NCBI GenBank assembly: GCA_021464415.1
Contig: JAKCWG010000730.1
Span: forward strand, 1-64,000
Origin: Lonicera japonica
Taxonomy: Eukaryota; Streptophyta; Magnoliopsida; Dipsacales; Caprifoliaceae
Length of the DNA: 64,000 nt
Direction: 5' to 3'
Within the stretch, counting starts at the first letter, position 1. Each line of letters opens with the position of its first letter. The position numbers were made by a program, and so were the translations under genes. The notes below the pieces were generated by a model, which was not told where the DNA came from, did no database searches, and saw nothing but the letters and a program-made list of their open reading frames with translations. Shown here piece after piece: positions 58,639-64,000 of this stretch.

Positions 58639-58652
58639 ATTCCCCTCAACTT
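58639..58652 (-). other. Polypurine tract of the Athila-type element
   Basis: The minus strand reads AAGTTGAGGGGAAT just before the LTR start TGATAAACGC. It primes plus-strand synthesis. Confidence 0.85.
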
Positions 58653-59987
58653 ATTTCTTGCTAGTCCCTTAGCAAGACAAAAATTATAATTACAAAAATT
58701 AATAAACTAAACAAAAAATTGTTAACTTCTAAGTTTCCAAAGAAGACGAGTTGCATCTCTTGAAGGTTTTCAAAAATGATACCTACAAACATTAGAAGTT
58801 TGATCATGATGAATGATGAGAATGAAGATTCAAGTTTCAATTTGCAAAGCAAGAGGCATTACTATCAATTTTTCCAGAATGATGGATTTTTGAATGATCA
58901 TCTAATTCGCCTATCTCCTTTAGAACACAATCCCATATTCTCCAATGCTCACATACTAGACTTTGATTCAAGCAATTCAATATGAACACAAAGAGTCATA
59001 GTCATTCGAGAAGGAAAAGAGAACTTTTTCAAAAACAAAAGCTCTGAGATTTGTCAATTCTAAGCACTTTCTTTATCTTTTACTTGGAATATATGCTAAA
59101 TTAGATCAGGGTGGTTTTCATCTCTATGGGGGGCAGCGGTCTCACTTATCAAAATTTTCTCAAAATTCTGCTCATTCATTGGAGCTTGAAGGAAGCTATT
59201 CACCCTTTCCCATATGGTAACCTATACCCATCCATAATATTAGAAAAAGAGACTTAAGATTTAGTCAAGTGAAGCTTTAAGTCAATATTATGATAAAAGT
59301 CATCCAAGTTTTCAAAGTGCTATGCTTTTGTCCTCTCATTGGAGGATCTTTTCGAGAGAGCTTCCATCATTTTTGGACAAAAATTCCTCTTCTCTCAATG
59401 AAAATAAATCTAAGTGTTACAACCGAATTGGGAACAACCAAATCAATCTAGCATGTGGAACAGGCAAATATGACGGGATATGAGACTAAGCGGAGCAAAG
59501 CAATTTAGATTATCATTCAACATTCTATCTAGATCAAAGAATTCAAGCCAAAAGCTAATGAAACAATAGTCTTCATCGAACAAAATACCAATCAATCATC
59601 AATTTTTAAACTTCTAAAAAAACAAATTGAACAAATCTCTTCTACTCATGGAAATGAACAATAGCAAGCCAAACAAAATAAACACAAAATAACGTACCCC
59701 CCTCAACTTGAAACACACATTGTCCTCAATGTAAAGAGAACAATAACAACGCATGGAAGGGCTACATTGGCTTTGCTTTCCACGAGACAAAAAATAAGAG
59801 ATAAACAAAAACTATTCACAAAACGGGTTAGAATTAGAATTCAAAAGCAAAAACCATAATATTCAACCATTAAAACCAAGTTCTAAAGTTAACATCAAGT
59901 CTCAATTCTAATACAACCCAAAAGAAATAAAATAAAACTAAGCATAAATATAGTTAATTAAAGAGTTCTCAGGCTATCACATCATCA
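58653..59987. other. Non-coding 3' region of the Athila-type element, with a second PPT-like tract
   Basis: No coding was found. At 59695-59710 the minus strand reads CAAGTTGAGGGGGGT, almost the same as the 3' PPT; it follows an ATTGAGGACAATG phrase. Internal polypurine tracts of this kind are known from Athila-group elements. Confidence 0.65.
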
Positions 59988-61163
59988 TCACATCTCAGGG
60001 GGTGGGGGTGGGGGAAATCGACTGTAGAACTCCTCGAATTGACGGCGTATGAACTCCTGTTGAGCCGCCATATGAACCTCCACCCTAGAAGCAATCTCCG
60101 CCTCCATATGATCTTGGCGGACCAGCATATCATCTACCCTTGAGTTAAGAGCATCAAACCCCGTGTGCATTGTGGCATTCATTTGCTCAAATTGCTCTCT
60201 CAAGAATGCCATATTATCGTCAACAGGTCCCGTACTTTCTCTTCTTCTTCTCCTCGAAGGACCCGGAACGTCGGTTCCTGCCTCTTCTGGCGCTTCTTCC
60301 TCGGACTCAACTGGAGGTGCGGCCGAAGAACTTGGCCTATTTCTCAGTTGCCCGGCGGCTCTAGCCTGGGTGGACCTGTTTATCGGGGCCCACTGTATCT
60401 TTCTGACATCGGCGTCCCTTTCTTGGACACCCGCTTCCAAGCGAATGTGAGTCAGAAGCACGCCAAATTTGATAGTTTCGTTATGGGCCACCGTGTCATA
60501 GACTTTCATGATTTTTCGCATTATGTAGCGAACCAAAGAACACGGCCTATTGCGAGCAATTACATATAGAACATAGGCATGATAGGTGTACAAATGTTGA
60601 ATGTGCGAGGTGGGATCTAACGCATTGGCTACAACAAGCCACAGGGTCCTGAATTGTGGTGCTAAATTGTTCCTATCGAATTGCGTGCCAATCCAAGTCA
60701 TTGGACGACCGGTTAAGAACGTAGCCAACTCGTCATCAGTGGGGTATACAATACGGGCTGAATGAGGGAGGTCATAGTTGCCATCCGGCAATGCCGGAAT
60801 CCCCGTGACTCTACTAACAACCTCGAGGTTGAATTGTACAGTTCTCCCACGCACGTGGGCAACATAGGCATAAGTAGCATTGGGCACACGCACCAAGCTT
60901 GCAACAAATTCGCGACAAAGAGTGAGATTACATTGATTACCTGTTTGTCGCAAATATTGCACCCACCCCTCGTGTCTTTCGAATGTTCCCATTTGCGGGA
61001 AATCGTGCAAGGCACCAATAATCACGGGCCTCTCGATCATCACAGCCCGGTTCCTAAAAGCATACTTCCACCAATCGTACTCCTGACGGCTACGGAACCC
61101 GCGATAGCCACCCCTTGCGGCTTGGAGTTCTTCTGGCTTGTTAACTGGAGCAATGGCAGCCAT
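59988..61163 (-). CDS. Intact 391-aa ORF after pol in an Athila-type element (putative plant transposon protein)
   Basis: This is the longest open frame in the window and has no stop or frameshift. It lies downstream of pol and before the 3' LTR, the place of the extra ORF in Athila-group elements. Residues about 40-250 form a folded-looking region (VRGRTVQFNLEVVSRVTGIP, DELATFLTG, LAPQFRTLWLVVANALDPTS) that fits the family annotated as 'putative plant transposon protein'. Residues 265-310 are a disordered, acidic then basic stretch ending in five arginines (304-308), a possible nuclear signal. Residues 315-380 look like a coiled coil, followed by six prolines and EM. I see no signal peptide or membrane segment, so an envelope role is not supported. 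Function is unknown. Confidence 0.8.
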   Translation of the reverse strand: MAAIAPVNKPEELQAARGGYRGFRSRQEYDWWKYAFRNRAVMIERPVIIGALHDFPQMGTFERHEGWVQYLRQTGNQCNLTLCREFVASLVRVPNATYAYVAHVRGRTVQFNLEVVSRVTGIPALPDGNYDLPHSARIVYPTDDELATFLTGRPMTWIGTQFDRNNLAPQFRTLWLVVANALDPTSHIQHLYTYHAYVLYVIARNRPCSLVRYIMRKIMKVYDTVAHNETIKFGVLLTHIRLEAGVQERDADVRKIQWAPINRSTQARAAGQLRNRPSSSAAPPVESEEEAPEEAGTDVPGPSRRRRRESTGPVDDNMAFLREQFEQMNATMHTGFDALNSRVDDMLVRQDHMEAEIASRVEVHMAAQQEFIRRQFEEFYSRFPPPPPPEM

Positions 61164-61777
61164 TGATGTGGGGAGAATGGAGAAATGTAGAGGAACTTCG
61201 AAAATTGGGGGACTAGGGCTCGAAATTGGGGGTTTGGGGTTTTAGAGAGAGAAAGAGGTGTTGATGATAGATGGGTGTGGTGTTTGGGGGTGAAATTGAG
61301 TGATAATGGAGGGGGAAATGCTAGGGGAGGGTTTAATTTGATGATGATTGAAGGTTTGGAGGAGGAAGATGGAGAGAAATGGGAGTTAGAGAGAAGATGG
61401 GGCACGATTTTGGGGTTTAAGAAACGGCTGCTCTGTTTTTAAGAGGGACCATGATCGATCATGGCTTTGCCCATGATCGATCGTGGAAGTCCACTGCCGC
61501 AGGAAAAGTTAACCATGATCGATCATGGCTTTGCCCATGATCGATCACGGAAGTCCACTGCCTCCAAAATTCGATCCCATGATCGATCATGGCTTTGCCC
61601 ATGATCAATCATGCCTTCAACAAAAAATTTTTCATGACATTTCTTCACTTGAAAACACCTTTCCACTCCCCCTAACTTGGTCCGGTTCGATCCAATTTCA
61701 CCCGAACCTCCGAAACAAATTCCTGAAACTCAAAAATTCTACAAAAAAACATTATTTACACAATCGACCTATGCTTG
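61164..61777. repeat. Spacer between pol and the 391-aa ORF, with paired palindromes
   Basis: CCATGATCGATCATGG, a 6-base linker CTTTGC and a second copy form a pair. There are three pairs, at 61449-61486, 61513-61550 and 61578-61615. The second member of each has one base change. The region nearest the ORF (61170-61400) is strongly purine-rich on the plus strand. Confidence 0.93.
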
Positions 61778-62165
61778 TTAGGCATAAGTCGGGTCTTCGA
61801 GAGGGATGGACTCCTCTCGACTTGGGAATTCCAAAAATGGCTTTAAACGTTGTCCATTTACTTTAAAAACATAGCCGATTTTGGGATCCTCAACTTGCAC
61901 AGCCCCAAAAGGAAATACATGACGGACAATGTATGGGCCGGTCCAACGAGACTTCAATTTCCCGGGGAAGAGATGCAAACGAGTATCATAAACAAGAAGT
62001 TTGTGCCCAAGTTTGAATTATTTCCTTAAAATAGATTTATCATGAAAGATTTTGGCACGTTCCTTGCTTATCTTCGCATTATCATATGCATCTCTTCTCA
62101 ATTCCTCGATTTCATCAATTTGCAACTTACGGTCAAGCCCGGCTTTTTCGAAATTACAATTAACC
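61778..62165 (-). pseudogene. Athila-type integrase C-terminus (end of pol)
   Basis: The minus-strand frame reads NCNFEKAGLDRKLQIDEIEEL and RRDAYDNAKISKERAKIFHD, then FPGKLKSRWTGPYIV, then VNGQRLKPFL, matching the end of pol in Athila-group gypsy elements. One stop lies at about 62018 (LRK-stop-FKLG). It ends at a natural stop at 61778. Everything upstream of this in pol has been deleted, so it is not functional. Confidence 0.88.
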
Positions 62166-62179
62166 ATATTAGTTGCCCA

Positions 62180-63210
62180 CTATGATTTGTAATCAAAGAT
62201 AAAGAGTCTAAGTATCACATAAAGTGTAAGAAGCACTCAATATATCAATAAATGAATCAAAGATAAGCTAAACAAATTTATAATCCATCTATGGAGTTTT
62301 AAGAACTATTCATAATTTCTACGAAGAGGAAAAAGCTCCATGGATGGGGGAAAAAGACTACAAACTTTCTAGAACCATATAACTATGTTGTATGTTCATA
62401 AACAACCAAGCACTAAATATACAAGGCATATAAAGTCTTAATTTAATATGAGTATACCTAGAAAGCTTGTAACAATGGAGGAAATGAAGAAGAAAAGGAT
62501 CTACAATTATTTCTCAAACTTTAAACATGGATTGAGCCATAAATCACCAAATATTATATCGCAATCAACTTCCGTAACCTTAGTAGGAGACTACTCCATA
62601 ATAGATGCAAGAACAAATATTATAGAAGAAGAAATCATTCTTACAAATCAAAAACTTACAATGGAGAAATGAAGAACAATGAACAAAATGGCTCTCCCTT
62701 CTCTCTAAAACTTGTACAAAAAAACTAGATATCTTAGCCTAGAAGCTAAGAATTCTATTATATATTAAAAAGGGGCAAAATATCTAAACAAATATCTAAA
62801 ATAGCTTGAACCACAAAATAGCCCATTTTGGGTGTGAAATGAGTAAGTTGGAAGCCATGATCGATCATGGCTTTGCCCATGATCGATCATGAAAGTGTTC
62901 TGCCAGAAATTTTGCAAGCCATGATCGATCATGGCTTTGCCCATGATCGATCATGGGTCTGGAACTTGTCACTCAGCACATTTGTAAGCTACTAGGCTTG
63001 CTCTTGATCACCACATGCCCTGCCATTGTATCCCAAACCTACGAAAACATGGAATACTAAAAAATATACACCAACTTGGGCCACGTTAGATACAACACTC
63101 GCTAAGGCATTAATCTCGAGATAAGTGGATAATTAGGCAGAATTAAAGCAACAAACGCGTCAAGCGACTCCGGGAAGGCGCTTAGACATGACAATATTAT
63201 GCGTTTATCA
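62180..63210 (-). mobile_element. 5' LTR of the Athila-type element (inner border uncertain)
   Basis: The upstream border is firm at 63210 (minus TGATAAACGC). Two pairs of CCATGATCGATCATGG lie at 62855-62891 and 62919-62956 with the CTTTGC linker. TATA-like tatatattaaaaagg (plus strand) lies near 62759-62773. I could not see a PBS, so the deletion that removed gag-RT may also have removed the LTR end. Confidence 0.7.
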
Positions 63211-63534
63211 ATCTCAAAGTACAAAAGAAGAGCTGTTTTTTTTTACCCCTTGTGATTATTTATATGATGTCTTTGATTTAATATACTTAGTGGCAACTAG
63301 AGCAAATTTTAATAGAAAAAAAATTGTCAAACAAAATAGTGGCGGTGGAAATAAGGTTACGGTCGCGTGGAACTGAAGAGATGTGTAGATTTGAGAATAA
63401 TAGGCGGTAATTTTTTTTCCCCGAAAGAAAGTATCGAAATAAACAAATGATAGAAGAAAATGTCATTTAACTATGGATTTAATAAAACGACGTGGTTTTG
63501 ATATTATTTTAAATGAGAATAAATTTAAACCATC
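63211..63534. other. Unassigned sequence between Athila element and RTE LINE
   Basis: A 62-codon frame (63188-63376) overlaps the Athila LTR edge and has no recognisable domain. I do not call a gene. Confidence 0.4.
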
Positions 63535-63547
63535 AGATATAACTAAA

Positions 63548-63915
63548 TGTAGCTGAGATGAGAATGTTGAGATGGATGAGTGGCAAAAATAGGAAAGATA
63601 GGATCAGGAATGATACCATCAGAGAGGGAGTCGGGGTGGCACCTATTACAGAAAAGATGGTTGAATCTCGACTTAAATGGTTTGGGCATGTAGGGAGGAG
63701 ACCAGTAGATGCCGTGGTAAGGAGAGTTGATCATATGGAGGGAAGCCTAATTGTTAGAGGCAGAGGAAGACCGAGAAAAACTATAGGTGAAACTATTAAG
63801 AAAGATTTAGAGGCAAATGGTTTCACTATAGATATGATTCACGACAGGCCACTATGGCGTCGTTTGATCCATGTAGCCGACCCCACCTAGTGGGATAAAG
63901 GCTTGTTGTTGTTGT
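63548..63915 (+). mobile_element. RTE-type LINE, 5'-truncated, with TSD
   Basis: The open frame 63558-63890 (110 codons) is the C-terminal end of a plant RTE-type reverse transcriptase ORF. It has MRMLRWMSG, RLKWFGHVGRRP, RGRGRPRKT and the final WRRLIHVADPT. The 3' end is a (TTG)n run (63903-63914), typical of this clade. AGATATAACTAAA (63535-63547) and AGATATAAATAAA (63916-63928) flank it and match at 12 of 13 bases. Only the tail of the element was copied, and no RT catalytic motif is present. Confidence 0.88.
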
Positions 63916-64000
63916 AGATATAAATAAAGGGTATAAATTTAAGCAACTCTCCTTTATCACTCTAGAGGAGCCAATAGGTATTTGAGTTGTATAAAGTATT

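Larger units (their letters stand above)
57738..63210 (-). mobile_element. Athila-type gypsy element, internally deleted, minus strand
   Basis: The 5' LTR ends (upstream border) at 63210 with TGATAAACGC on the minus strand. The matching 3' LTR starts at 58638 after the PPT and is cut at 57738. The 205 bp visible in both LTRs (58434-58638 and 63006-63210) differ at two positions. In between, on the minus strand, are the integrase C-terminus (62165-61778), a 391-codon ORF (61163-59988), a 1.3-kb non-coding stretch and the PPT. Gag, protease, RT and RNase H are absent, so the 5' LTR region almost directly meets integrase. It is interrupted by a family C solo LTR at 57753-58428. Confidence 0.88.

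Noticed and set aside
59988..61163. Retroviral-type envelope protein
   Set aside because: The position fits, but there is no signal peptide, transmembrane segment or cysteine pattern; the sequence fits a plant transposon-associated family of unknown role.
62448..62672. 74-codon plus-strand frame as a gene
   Set aside because: Lies inside the Athila LTR, has no domain and no conserved partner.
61449..62956. Repeated palindromes as a CRISPR-like or recombinase array
   Set aside because: The pairs are dispersed, have a constant 6-bp linker and lie in a retrotransposon; no enzyme gene accompanies them.

Overview
The window is plant nuclear DNA, almost certainly from an angiosperm and probably a eudicot. 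It is AT-rich and I found no intact host gene. The only recognisable non-mobile coding remnant is a broken ionotropic glutamate-receptor-like (GLR) gene. Everything else I could identify is transposable elements, mostly solo LTRs, nested inside each other. Calls rest on LTR termini (TG...CA), 5-bp target-site duplications (TSDs), primer binding sites (PBS, initiator-tRNA-Met type), polypurine tracts (PPT) and translated domains. Family-level names are inferred.

Layout. 1-4000: end of a long gypsy-type LTR sitting in a copia gag, with the copia PBS and LTR. 4745-5090: a ~52-bp tandem repeat with hairpins. 6101-9411: a giant inverted repeat (1.2-kb arms, 1-kb spacer). 11080-16416: a 5.3-kb solo LTR with TSD and an internal tandem duplication, followed 7 bp later by a TRIM solo LTR. 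16664-17139: MITE-like element. 18850-21257: dead copia pol. 24050-30552: GLR pseudogene split by a solo LTR that itself holds a second solo LTR. 31768-37224: short non-autonomous copia-type element (PBS, PPT, no coding) split by a 3.6-kb solo LTR.

37474-51788: the best reconstructed object, an L1-type LINE on the minus strand with a perfect 13-bp TSD. It was about 5.7 kb before three later insertions: two composite Cassandra-TRIM/gypsy insertions, each flanked as one unit by a perfect 5-bp TSD, and one copia solo LTR with TSD. Removing each composite and one TSD copy restores a continuous ORF2 frame. 52238-53072: a complete, young Cassandra TRIM with 5S-rRNA-like sequence in its LTRs. 53982-54651: cluster of a second TRIM family. 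54652-56558: Mutator-like (MULE) transposase pseudogene split by a solo LTR. 56559-58428: two solo LTRs of one family. 57738-63210: an Athila-type element (minus strand) that has lost gag/protease/RT but keeps an intact 391-codon ORF after pol. 63548-63915: 5'-truncated RTE-type LINE with TSD.

The two observations I rate highest are the Cassandra/gypsy composites and a pattern of perfect palindromes in the LTRs: sister LTRs carry different palindromes at the same position, and one 16-bp palindrome is shared by two unrelated retrotransposon groups.
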